Counted from the stretch's first letter, positions 1 to 6,437 are shown. The stretch: 7,082 nt of DNA from Candidatus Altarchaeales archaeon ex4484_96 (GCA_002254405.1 NJDH01000043.1:1-7082), one strand, 5' to 3'. Program-made: numbers and translations. Notes: generated by a model from the letters alone, not told the origin.

Positions 1-209
1 CAACAGCCCTCAGAAAGATACTTACAGAAAAAATAAACGTCAAAGGCTATGCCTTCCAGATGTCGCTGCTTTATTATGCTGTATTAGAGGACGCTAAAAT
101 CAAGGAGATACCAATAGTGTTTCATCGCCGCAAAGCAGGTGAATCCAAGCTTGGTGTCGCAGATATAGCTGAGTTTCTGGCTGAACTCATAAGGTTAAGG
201 ATAGAATAA
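1..209 (+). CDS. Polyprenol (dolichol)-phosphate mannosyltransferase-like GT2 protein, C-terminal fragment
   Basis: Frame 3 is open from the window edge to a TAA at 207-209, giving the last 68 residues of a protein whose start lies outside. The fragment contains GYAFQM, then EIPIVFHRR and GESKLG, followed by a short helix ending in RLRIE. This order (GYxFQM, a V/I-P-I-x-F strand, R-x-x-GESKLG) is the C-terminal signature of DPM1-type family 2 glycosyltransferases, which move a sugar from a nucleotide sugar to a polyprenyl phosphate at the cytoplasmic membrane face for later glycosylation. No membrane helix follows the catalytic end, so it is the short, soluble-domain form and not a GtrA fusion. 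Only 2 bp separate its stop from the stop of the convergent CheC-like gene. The sugar and lipid cannot be read from this fragment. Confidence 0.8.
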   Translation, partial: TALRKILTEKINVKGYAFQMSLLYYAVLEDAKIKEIPIVFHRRKAGESKLGVADIAEFLAELIRLRIE

Positions 210-211
210 GC

Positions 212-862
212 TTACGCCTCATCTTCTTTTTCGTCTTTCAGGTACACCGTATTAACTGCCTCGATAATCTTCTCAAGAGACTGGCTGTCCAATAGAACAA
301 TGAAATCGCTTTTCACTTCCTCGCTTTCTCTGCCGAACTTGATGTGCACTATTATTCCATACTCTATTATGCGGTCAACCCCCAGCAGAATAAAATCAAT
401 AATAGAACCGGATAGATGAAATACCGTTGAAGGCGGGGTTGGAATCGCCTTAAGGTGAAGGAATTCACTCATCGCGGTAAGATAATGCGCCGTCAAAATG
501 CTTGTTGTCTCCTCAAGAGCCGAACGCTCAACCTTGCCTAAAACAGCTGTTGTGCCTTTCTTGTTCTTCATGAGAATATCGGCTAATGTCATAGAGCTTG
601 TCCTGGATAAAATAAATGATACTGTGCCGTTTATGTCGCCGGTTATCCTGACATAGACTCCTGTTGAAAGCTGATGTGATTCGCCAAGCTTCTTTGAGAG
701 ATATTTAATAGGCAGGATCTCAAGAGTCATCAACGCCATGTCTATCTTCTCATCCAACAACTCGGATAAAGCAATGCTGGCATGACCCATACCCATGCTC
801 ATAACCTCTCGTAGGGCATCCCTTTCCAGTTTACTCAGCTGGAACAGCTTAACAGGTCTCAT
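212..862 (-). CDS. CheC-like protein with Asn-to-Ser changes in both active-site motifs
   Basis: A 216-residue protein with the two-fold repeated CheC fold. Motif 1 is D15-x3-E19-x2-S22, followed by GMGH and ALSELL. Motif 2 is S114-x3-E118-x2-S121 with P144 at the expected spacing, and AMSEFL. CheC, CheX and FliY dephosphorylate CheY-P using a D/S-x3-E-x2-N-x22-P signature in which Glu and Asn are catalytic. Here both Glu residues remain but both Asn are Ser, and the second Asn of the usual NIGxGN stretch is His27. The length fits CheC (about 200 residues). The tail (208-216) is acidic. A TATA-like box 26 bp ahead of the ATG and no clear ribosome site suggest a leaderless mRNA. The gene lies 45 bp downstream of leuD on the same strand. 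Membership of the CheC family is clear; phosphatase activity is doubtful. Confidence 0.82.
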   Translation of the reverse strand: MRPVKLFQLSKLERDALREVMSMGMGHASIALSELLDEKIDMALMTLEILPIKYLSKKLGESHQLSTGVYVRITGDINGTVSFILSRTSSMTLADILMKNKKGTTAVLGKVERSALEETTSILTAHYLTAMSEFLHLKAIPTPPSTVFHLSGSIIDFILLGVDRIIEYGIIVHIKFGRESEEVKSDFIVLLDSQSLEKIIEAVNTVYLKDEKEDEA

Positions 863-883
863 ATCACTTTATTTGTTTTTGAA

Positions 884-892
884 GTATAAAAT
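884..892 (-). promoter_or_regulatory. TATA-like box for the first CheC-like gene
   Basis: The minus strand reads ATTTTATAC, centred about 26 bp before the ATG at 862. Archaeal transcription usually starts about 22-27 bp downstream of the TATA centre, so the start would fall at or beside the ATG, giving a leaderless transcript. This implies the gene is transcribed separately even though leuD lies just upstream. The assignment rests on sequence and spacing only. Confidence 0.45.
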
Positions 893-907
893 AATTCATT
901 TATGATA

Positions 908-1396
908 TTAAAACCCCTTATTTTTTTTGAAATAATTAGCTAATCCGCCTGCTTTAAGGATTCCAAGCATTACATCAGGAAGCGGTTTAACATCTAATGT
1001 AATGTTTTGGGTGGTATCTGTTATAATACCCTGCGCCAGGTCAACGCTTAAAGCATCACCTTCTTTGATTTTATCCGCATCAAGGCATTCGAGAACCGGT
1101 AGCCCCACATTAATAGCATTCCTGTAGAAAATCCTTGCAAAAGACTGAGCCAATACCGCGCTTATGCCGGCGTATTTTATTGCGAGGGGGGCCTGTTCCC
1201 TGGAGGAGCCGCATCCAAAATTCCTTCCTGCGACAATAAAATCACCTTCTTTAACTCGTCTTGCAAAATCAGGGTCCAGATCCTCCATTACATGAGATGC
1301 CAGTTCCCTGTTGTCTAAGGTCTTGAACTTATATCTCCCCGAAATAATGTAATCCGTGTTAACATCATCCCCGAATACGTGAGCTATGCCTTTCAT
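908..1396 (-). CDS. leuD: 3-isopropylmalate dehydratase / homoaconitase-type small subunit
   Basis: A 162-residue protein of the LeuD/HacB family, the swivel-domain small subunit that joins a large iron-sulfur subunit (LeuC/HacA, not in this window) to isomerise 2-isopropylmalate in leucine synthesis or related 2-alkylmalates. Visible family motifs are FGDDVNTD (8-15), GRNFGCGSSREQAP (57-70) with the substrate-carboxylate-binding SSR, QSFARIFYRNAINVGLP (84-100), and the C-terminal GGLANYFKK. Length is typical. The substrate-selecting loop reads YKFKT (22-26), neither the YLRT-like form known from methanogen homoaconitase nor the YLVY-like form of isopropylmalate isomerase, so the substrate is not settled by that loop. 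The ATG at 1396 directly precedes the conserved start of the fold, there is no Shine-Dalgarno site, and a TATA element lies about 33 bp upstream. Confidence 0.9.
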   Translation of the reverse strand: MKGIAHVFGDDVNTDYIISGRYKFKTLDNRELASHVMEDLDPDFARRVKEGDFIVAGRNFGCGSSREQAPLAIKYAGISAVLAQSFARIFYRNAINVGLPVLECLDADKIKEGDALSVDLAQGIITDTTQNITLDVKPLPDVMLGILKAGGLANYFKKNKGF

Positions 1397-1425
1397 TCTA
1401 ATATATAAATAGATTAAAATGAAAA

Positions 1426-1434
1426 CTTATAAAG
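1426..1434. promoter_or_regulatory. Shared, near-symmetric TATA element between leuD and the pilus operon
   Basis: The plus strand reads CTTATAAAG and the minus strand CTTTATAAG around a TTATAA core at 1427-1432. The core is about 31 bp from the ATPase ATG (1461) and about 33 bp from the leuD ATG (1396). AAAA stretches resembling a BRE precede it on the plus strand (1422-1425). Neither gene has a Shine-Dalgarno match, so both are probably transcribed with very short or no leaders. One TBP site could serve both directions. A second A/T-rich stretch (1401-1408) is too close to the leuD start to act as its TATA box. Confidence 0.55.
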
Positions 1435-1460
1435 CAAGAATAATAATAATATAAAATACA

Positions 1461-2990
1461 ATGGCGGAAGAAGAAACCACCGAAACAGAGGATGAGGAAG
1501 TAATAACCGAACTCGAGTCATATACAATACCGCTTGAGGAGATAAGCCTTAAAGTCAGTATCCGGGACGTTGGAGATTATGTACCTCACTACCATATTAT
1601 GCTGCCTAAAATAGATAATGTCACCAACGCCCTGCTTGAGAGGACAAAACACGGCCTCGTGGGAGAGATACAAATCCAGAGGGCTGCAGGCGGGGGTCTG
1701 GAGCAGATAGCCGAGCTTAAAAAGAAATTCGTCAGCGATTCAAAAGAGAAACTAACCTCTGTTCTGAAGAAAGCCTCCAAGGAGGACATAGCGCTTTTAA
1801 GCAGCAAACTCGTCAACGACATGGTCGGATTAGGCGACATCGAGTATCTTCTAGGAGACAACCTGCTTGAGGAGGTGGTTGTGAACAGCAGCAGAGATGT
1901 TGTCTGGGTGTACAACAAGAAACACGGCTGGCTTAAGACCAACATAGGCATACCCTCAGAGGATATGATAATGAACTACTCCTCCAGGATAGCCAGACAG
2001 GTTGGCCGGGAGATAACGCATCTGGAACCCCTGCTGGACGCCCACCTGCCAAGCGGCGACAGGGTGAATGCTACCTTGTTCCCCATATCAACGGAAGGCA
2101 ACACCATAACCATCAGGAGGTTCTCCAGAACGCCGTGGACCATGGTTCACCTGGTAGACCCTAAATTCAACACAATAAGCTTCGAAGCAGCCGCTTTCCT
2201 GTGGCTGGCCTGCGAATACGAGCTTAGCATGATAGTATCTGGCGGAACAGCCTCAGGTAAAACATCCATGCTAAACGCGTTGATGCCTTTTTTCCCGGCA
2301 AACCAGAGGATTGTTTCTATAGAGGATACGCGGGAGCTGAACCTGCCGGACTACCTGCACTGGGTTCCGCTCTCAACGAGGGCGGCGAACCCCAGAGGTG
2401 AGGGAGAGGTCTCTATGCTGGATTTAATAGAGAACTCCCTGAGGATGAGACCCGATAGGATTATAGTCGGTGAGGTTAGAAGAAAAAGAGAAACCGAGGT
2501 ATTATTCGAGGCCATGCATACAGGGCATTCAGTCTACGGCACATTCCACGCCAACAGAGCATACGAGGTGGTGGACAGGATTATCAGCCCCCCAATGAAC
2601 ATCCCACCCCTGGTTATGGGTTCACTCCCCCTTGTAGTAATACAGCACATCAACAGGAAAACAAAACAGAGGAGAACCCTGGAGATAGTGGAATTGATTA
2701 GAAGCGGCAGCGATAAACCCCAGACAAACGAGCTATACTCTTGGAACCCTAAATCAGATGTCGTGGAAGCAAAAAACAACAGCATACGGGTTTTAGAGGA
2801 AATAAAAACCTTCACGGGAATGGGCAGAGCAGACATAGGCGAGGATTTGGAGGGGAAACAAAAAATTATCAAATGGCTCATGGAGAAAGGCATTAAGGGA
2901 GTGAATGACGTGGGCAAGATTGTGACGGAGTATTATATAGACAAAGACACTGTTTTGGACCTGGTTGAATCCGACAAGGATATAAGCTAA
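1461..2990 (+). CDS. Archaeal type IV filament (pilus) assembly ATPase, GspE2/TadA type
   Basis: A 509-residue member of the type II/IV secretion ATPase family, the cytoplasmic hexameric motor that drives pilin polymerisation. It has an acidic N-terminus (1-20), an N-terminal domain typical of archaeal GspE2 (to about 240, with IRR at 218-220), Walker A GGTASGKTS (261-269), an Asp box SIEDTRE (286-292), a Walker B region with IIVGE (334-338; E338 the likely catalytic base), and a His box with H353, H356 and H363. The C-terminal region (about 450-509) keeps the family's GKQKIIKWL and VTEYY segments. All catalytic elements look intact. It heads an operon with two TadC-like platform genes; only 22 bp separate it from the next gene. 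An archaellum motor (ArlI) is less likely, because ArlI is followed by a single ArlJ and other arl genes, none of which is seen here. Confidence 0.93.
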   Translation: MAEEETTETEDEEVITELESYTIPLEEISLKVSIRDVGDYVPHYHIMLPKIDNVTNALLERTKHGLVGEIQIQRAAGGGLEQIAELKKKFVSDSKEKLTSVLKKASKEDIALLSSKLVNDMVGLGDIEYLLGDNLLEEVVVNSSRDVVWVYNKKHGWLKTNIGIPSEDMIMNYSSRIARQVGREITHLEPLLDAHLPSGDRVNATLFPISTEGNTITIRRFSRTPWTMVHLVDPKFNTISFEAAAFLWLACEYELSMIVSGGTASGKTSMLNALMPFFPANQRIVSIEDTRELNLPDYLHWVPLSTRAANPRGEGEVSMLDLIENSLRMRPDRIIVGEVRRKRETEVLFEAMHTGHSVYGTFHANRAYEVVDRIISPPMNIPPLVMGSLPLVVIQHINRKTKQRRTLEIVELIRSGSDKPQTNELYSWNPKSDVVEAKNNSIRVLEEIKTFTGMGRADIGEDLEGKQKIIKWLMEKGIKGVNDVGKIVTEYYIDKDTVLDLVESDKDIS

Positions 2991-3012
2991 AAGATGTCAA
3001 TATTTAAGTAAA

Positions 3013-3879
3013 ATGCAGACTCCATTCATGATAGAGAAGGTAAAAGATACCTCAATGGCTTTCAAGCCCGGAGCAGAGCGTTTATCCGTTGCCTTCCCTG
3101 AACTACAATGGGATCTCAAGAGAGCAGGATACAGCATAGATGCAACACAATACTTAGCGATAACTCTTTTCATAACATTTTGCTCGCTTATGCTTGTTGG
3201 AGGATTGTTTTCGCTGCTGATTTTCGTTTTAGAGTATCCGATTGACATTTATATATCATTAGGGATAGTTTGTATAGTAACATTCTTTAGCTTTTTTTAT
3301 GTGCTTTTCCTCCCCAAGGTTGAGATGAGAAGAAGAGAGAAGGAGATAGATATGGACCTCGATTATATGCTCAAGGACATGGAGATACAGCTTACAGCGG
3401 GGATGCCCTTGTTTAACTCAATCGAGAACATAGCCGAAGGAAACTACGGTGCATGCTCCGCAGTATGTCAGGATATTGTTAAAGAGGTGGAATCGGGTAA
3501 TTCAATAAAAGACGTGCTAAACGAATACGGCATCATATCAGCATCAGCTTATTTAAGAAGGACCCTATGGCAGATATCCAACGCCATTCAGACCGGCTCA
3601 AACGTGAAAAACGCCCTCGAAGCCATATCGGTGGAACTGCAAAGAGAAAAAGAAAACAGGATAGAAAGATATGGTAAAGAACTCAGCCTTTGGGGACTCA
3701 TATATATGCTCATGGTAATCGTAGCCCCCTCGATGGGAATAACACTCCTGCTGATAATGTCCAGCTTCCTTGGGGGTTCATACATCACCGAAAACACATT
3801 CTGGTTGATTCTCGGGATGCTCATGTTAGGCCAGATATTCTTCCTTTATCTGATACGAGGAAAGAGACCCAACATCTAA
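3013..3879 (+). CDS. TadC-like membrane platform protein 1 (T2SF domain)
   Basis: A 288-residue integral membrane protein of the type II secretion F / TadC family, which forms the inner-membrane platform that the assembly ATPase acts on. Predicted order: cytoplasmic N-terminus, two close membrane helices (about 46-72 and 76-100), a cytoplasmic helical T2SF domain (about 101-225) containing the LDYMLKDMEIQLTAGMPLFN segment and the GNSIKDVL and TGSNVKNALEAIS segments typical of the fold, then two helices (about 226-252 and 262-282) and a basic C-terminus. The ATG at 3013 has no Shine-Dalgarno site. A five-codon ORF (MSIFK, 2994-3011) ends one base before it, so translation may be by coupling or reinitiation. 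The next platform gene begins 2 bp after the stop. Family membership is well supported; the exact pilus type is inferred. Confidence 0.88.
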   Translation: MQTPFMIEKVKDTSMAFKPGAERLSVAFPELQWDLKRAGYSIDATQYLAITLFITFCSLMLVGGLFSLLIFVLEYPIDIYISLGIVCIVTFFSFFYVLFLPKVEMRRREKEIDMDLDYMLKDMEIQLTAGMPLFNSIENIAEGNYGACSAVCQDIVKEVESGNSIKDVLNEYGIISASAYLRRTLWQISNAIQTGSNVKNALEAISVELQREKENRIERYGKELSLWGLIYMLMVIVAPSMGITLLLIMSSFLGGSYITENTFWLILGMLMLGQIFFLYLIRGKRPNI

Positions 3880-3881
3880 AA

Positions 3882-5219
3882 ATGGACGGCAAAGACAACA
3901 TCGAGGAGATAGATATAGAAAAAATAAAAAAAAGGAGGCTGGAGAAGGCTAAAACCAAAAAACCCCAAATAGAGATTAGTAAACCGAAAAAAAAGAGAAA
4001 AGAGAAAAAAAAGGGTGGGGTCCTGGACAAAATATTTTATATAATTAATCCACTAAACTGGATTATAATCGTCTTCAAATCCATTTATGCCGTCATCTAT
4101 GCAATAGATTCGTTTATCATCTTCCTTGTGAAAACCCTAATAAGCGCCATCAAACCCGCAATATCTGCTTTCACGGGTTTCTTTAAAAATGTATTCCACA
4201 AGCTGGGGGCATTATTTCCCTCCAACATGAATAAGAAACTTGAGAGGCTGCTTCTGGTCTCGGGCCTAACCCAAAATCCTGAGGAAACACTCGGTGTCGT
4301 GTTTGTTTACAGCCTGACGCTGCCGATGGCCATAGGTGTTATCATAAAATATGTCCTGAAATACCCCAATGAGATGGTTATTACGGGGGCTTTGGGCTCG
4401 CTGGCAGGGGTATGGATACTTTTTTACGTACTCCTTATTGTGATAATAGACAGGCGCACCCAGAACGTGGAAAGCGTGCTTCCAGATGTATTGGTTATGA
4501 TAAGCCAGAATATGCGTGCGGGGATGACACCATATAATGCACTATGGGCTGCTTCCCGCCCCGAGTTCGGACCGCTCGCTATTGAAATACAAAACGTAGC
4601 CCGGGATACCCTAGCAGGGATATCCTTTGACGAGGCGCTTAAATCGATGACACACAGGATTAAATCAGCTCGACTGGAGCGTGTTGTGAGCCTAATGATT
4701 CAGGGGATGAAATCAGGGGGTGAACTGCAATCCGTTCTGCAGGAAATAGCCGAAGACATCAGAAACGAGATAGCTCTAGTCAACCGGATGAAAACAGAAA
4801 CCACAATGCAGGTCATGTTCATAGCCTTCGCGCTGATATTCGGCGCACCATTGCTTTTCTCCGCATCAAATCAGTTTGTGATGGTGTTTTCGAAAACACT
4901 TGAAGAGATAAACATCCCGGACGCTGCGGCAACAGGAAACCTCATAGCAATACACGAGTTCCCGGTATCATCATCTGTCGAATGCGGCTACATGGAGTTA
5001 AAATGTGAAAACAAATTCAACTTCAAAACATACTGCTTGTTTTGTTTGTTTATATCAGCGCTTTTTGGTTCACTATTAATCGGCCTGATGAGAACGGGAA
5101 GAATAGGATCAGCCTCCGGTTTATATACTGCCGCCGTCATAATAGTGGTTTCTCTGCTGGTTTTCATCATATTAAACAGCGCAATGGGATCCCTATTCTC
5201 TAACATGATTTCGACATGA
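3882..5219 (+). CDS. TadC-like membrane platform protein 2 with Lys-rich N-terminal extension
   Basis: A 445-residue second T2SF/TadC platform protein. I chose the ATG at 3882, 2 bp after the previous stop; the frame stays open further upstream only because it overlaps the preceding gene. Segments: an acidic start and a strongly basic region (about 16-45), a hydrophobic stretch (about 50-105) not present in platform protein 1, two membrane helices (about 134-157 and 165-189), a cytoplasmic T2SF domain (about 190-305: VLPDVLVMISQNMRAGMTPY, then MKSGGELQSVLQEIAEDIR), a helix with IFGAPLLFSAS (about 308-330), an outside loop, and two final helices (about 383-403 and 412-435). Four cysteines cluster at 368, 375, 385 and 388, the first two in the predicted outside loop. 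ATPase plus two platform subunits matches archaeal Epd-like pili and bacterial Tad systems. The gene runs 27 bp into the convergent phosphoribosyltransferase gene. Confidence 0.88.
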   Translation: MDGKDNIEEIDIEKIKKRRLEKAKTKKPQIEISKPKKKRKEKKKGGVLDKIFYIINPLNWIIIVFKSIYAVIYAIDSFIIFLVKTLISAIKPAISAFTGFFKNVFHKLGALFPSNMNKKLERLLLVSGLTQNPEETLGVVFVYSLTLPMAIGVIIKYVLKYPNEMVITGALGSLAGVWILFYVLLIVIIDRRTQNVESVLPDVLVMISQNMRAGMTPYNALWAASRPEFGPLAIEIQNVARDTLAGISFDEALKSMTHRIKSARLERVVSLMIQGMKSGGELQSVLQEIAEDIRNEIALVNRMKTETTMQVMFIAFALIFGAPLLFSASNQFVMVFSKTLEEINIPDAAATGNLIAIHEFPVSSSVECGYMELKCENKFNFKTYCLFCLFISALFGSLLIGLMRTGRIGSASGLYTAAVIIVVSLLVFIILNSAMGSLFSNMIST

Positions 5220-5828
5220 GTTTCTTTTATCCTGGAGATTCAACACGAAATCAAGAAGCTTAACATCAACAAAAAGATTATATTCCTGCTTGAGTTTATG
5301 CATTAATACATCCACATCAACGCCACTTTCATCAGATACACGCCTTATCAGATTACATAAGTCTTCTGTTGTGTTCCAGGGGAAAATAATCCACCTCCAA
5401 TCATCTGTTTTCTCCCCCCAGAAGTCGGGTTTGATTTTAGACTGTTTCTTGTAGACAAGGGTTGCAGTCTTCACCTTTGCCGCCCCCCTTGAAGAAACAT
5501 GCTCGTATGCTGTTTTTATGCTTTCCCCGCTGTCAGCCACATCATCCACTAAAAGAACGTTTTTTTCTTTCACATCATCGCATAATGGTGTTTTTAATAT
5601 AGCTCTCTCGTTTTTTTTCGCTGTTTCGCTCCAGTGGACTACACGAACGAAGAAAATATCTTTTACATCAAGCATATCAGATAGGTTCATCGCTGGAACC
5701 AACCCACCCCGCACAACAGCAACAATCACATCAGGAGAATACCCGCATGAACATACATCAAAGGCTATTTTACCTGAAAGCTTCCACATGTCATCCCAGC
5801 TCCTGTATTCAGCAGATAAACCTTCCAT
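5193..5828 (-). CDS. Purine-type phosphoribosyltransferase (COG2236-like) with C-terminal extension
   Basis: A 211-residue type I phosphoribosyltransferase. The PRPP-binding loop is VLLVDDVADSGES (91-103), preceded by PDVIVAVVRGGLVPA (32-46). The region after the loop, KTATLVYKKQSKIKPDF and then WRWIIFPW (about 120-151), is typical of archaeal Gpt/Hpt-like enzymes, which transfer ribose-5-phosphate from PRPP to hypoxanthine, guanine or xanthine in base salvage. The base cannot be told from sequence alone. Archaeal relatives commonly end near the FPW motif at about 150-160 residues; this protein has about 55 more, predicted helical, ending in a charged tail. The last nine codons overlap the end of the pilus operon on the other strand. 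It starts 9 bp after the second CheC-like gene and has only a weak GGG ahead of the ATG, so the two are probably co-transcribed. Confidence 0.85.
   Translation of the reverse strand: MEGLSAEYRSWDDMWKLSGKIAFDVCSCGYSPDVIVAVVRGGLVPAMNLSDMLDVKDIFFVRVVHWSETAKKNERAILKTPLCDDVKEKNVLLVDDVADSGESIKTAYEHVSSRGAAKVKTATLVYKKQSKIKPDFWGEKTDDWRWIIFPWNTTEDLCNLIRRVSDESGVDVDVLMHKLKQEYNLFVDVKLLDFVLNLQDKRNSCRNHVRE
5221..5229 (+). terminator. Possible T-rich terminator of the pilus operon
   Basis: TTTCTTTTA follows the platform-2 stop (5217-5219) almost at once. Archaeal RNA polymerase can terminate at such T-rich tracts without a hairpin. It lies inside the 3' end of the convergent gene, as expected for overlapping convergent genes. 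No stem-loop precedes it, so this is only a candidate. Confidence 0.25.
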
Positions 5829-5837
5829 AACCCAAGA

Positions 5838-6437
5838 CTATAGTTTGGTTTTAATAGCATTTATGAGCTTCTGAATGGAGCTGAAAGCCAGCAGAAACGC
5901 GAAATCGCCTGAAATATTTGCATCAGGAACCGAGAAATTGGTCGTAATAAGTAGGGTGTTTTCTTCATTCACGTTCAGTAGCAGGAAATCAGAAAGCGAC
6001 CTGCCGAATGTCGAAATGACCCTAACGTTGCCGCCGTGTACGTTAATATCCAAAAACTCGCTTAAGGGATCCAGGTAAGGCTTGATAAGTATCTTCCCCG
6101 CTTCCTCCAGGTGTTTTTTCCCCTCGTCTTCCAGAATGCTTGTTGAACCAATATCCTTATCGGATAAAAGATCAATAAGCTTGAATGCTTCTTCTTTTTG
6201 GAATGCGATAATAACATTGCCGGATAAATCACCTGATATCGACGAGTACATGCAGACTACCATACTCTCAGGACCTCCAACAATGCTTACAATATTTGAC
6301 TTATCGACTATCTTTATCTTTGGAACAACGAGTTTGACTTCTTTATTAATCAACTCAGACATAACCTTGGATGCATTACCGGCACCCATGTTCTCTAATT
6401 CCTTCAGGGCATCCTCAACCTCTTTTATATCGTCCAT
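5838..6437 (-). CDS. CheC-like protein with one intact and one degenerate active site
   Basis: A 199-residue CheC-family protein. Motif 1 is canonical: D9-x3-E13-x2-N16, MGAGNAS, and P39 at the expected x22 spacing. Motif 2 keeps E112 but has K115 in place of Asn, K108 in place of Asp/Ser, and GG where Pro is expected; PLSEFLDI (124-131) still marks the second repeat. CheC phosphatases remove the phosphate from CheY-P, and one intact site may suffice, since CheX-type proteins have one per subunit. A clear Shine-Dalgarno GAGGAG lies 5 nt before the ATG, fixing the start. The phosphoribosyltransferase follows after 9 bp. No cheY, cheA or cheD is in the window, so its partner is unknown; it may act on a chemotaxis system elsewhere or on another receiver protein. 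Confidence 0.85.
   Translation of the reverse strand: MDDIKEVEDALKELENMGAGNASKVMSELINKEVKLVVPKIKIVDKSNIVSIVGGPESMVVCMYSSISGDLSGNVIIAFQKEEAFKLIDLLSDKDIGSTSILEDEGKKHLEEAGKILIKPYLDPLSEFLDINVHGGNVRVISTFGRSLSDFLLLNVNEENTLLITTNFSVPDANISGDFAFLLAFSSIQKLINAIKTKL

Noticed and set aside
1401..1408. TATA-like ATATATAA next to leuD
   Set aside because: It is only about 5-12 bp from the leuD ATG, too close to place transcription start upstream of the gene.
1589..1951. Minus-strand open frame inside the ATPase gene (also 2534-2917)
   Set aside because: Antisense shadows of a strongly conserved ATPase, with no recognisable motifs or promoter.
1461..2990. Archaellum motor ArlI
   Set aside because: Two platform genes follow instead of one ArlJ, and no other arl gene is visible.
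3690..3881. Upstream extension of platform protein 2 by 64 codons
   Set aside because: It lies inside platform protein 1 in another frame, has a composition unlike a membrane protein, and the ATG at 3882 fits the 2-bp operon spacing.
3934..3938. GGAGG inside platform 2, resembling a strong ribosome site
   Set aside because: No start codon follows at a suitable distance, and the surrounding Lys-rich codons continue the same protein.
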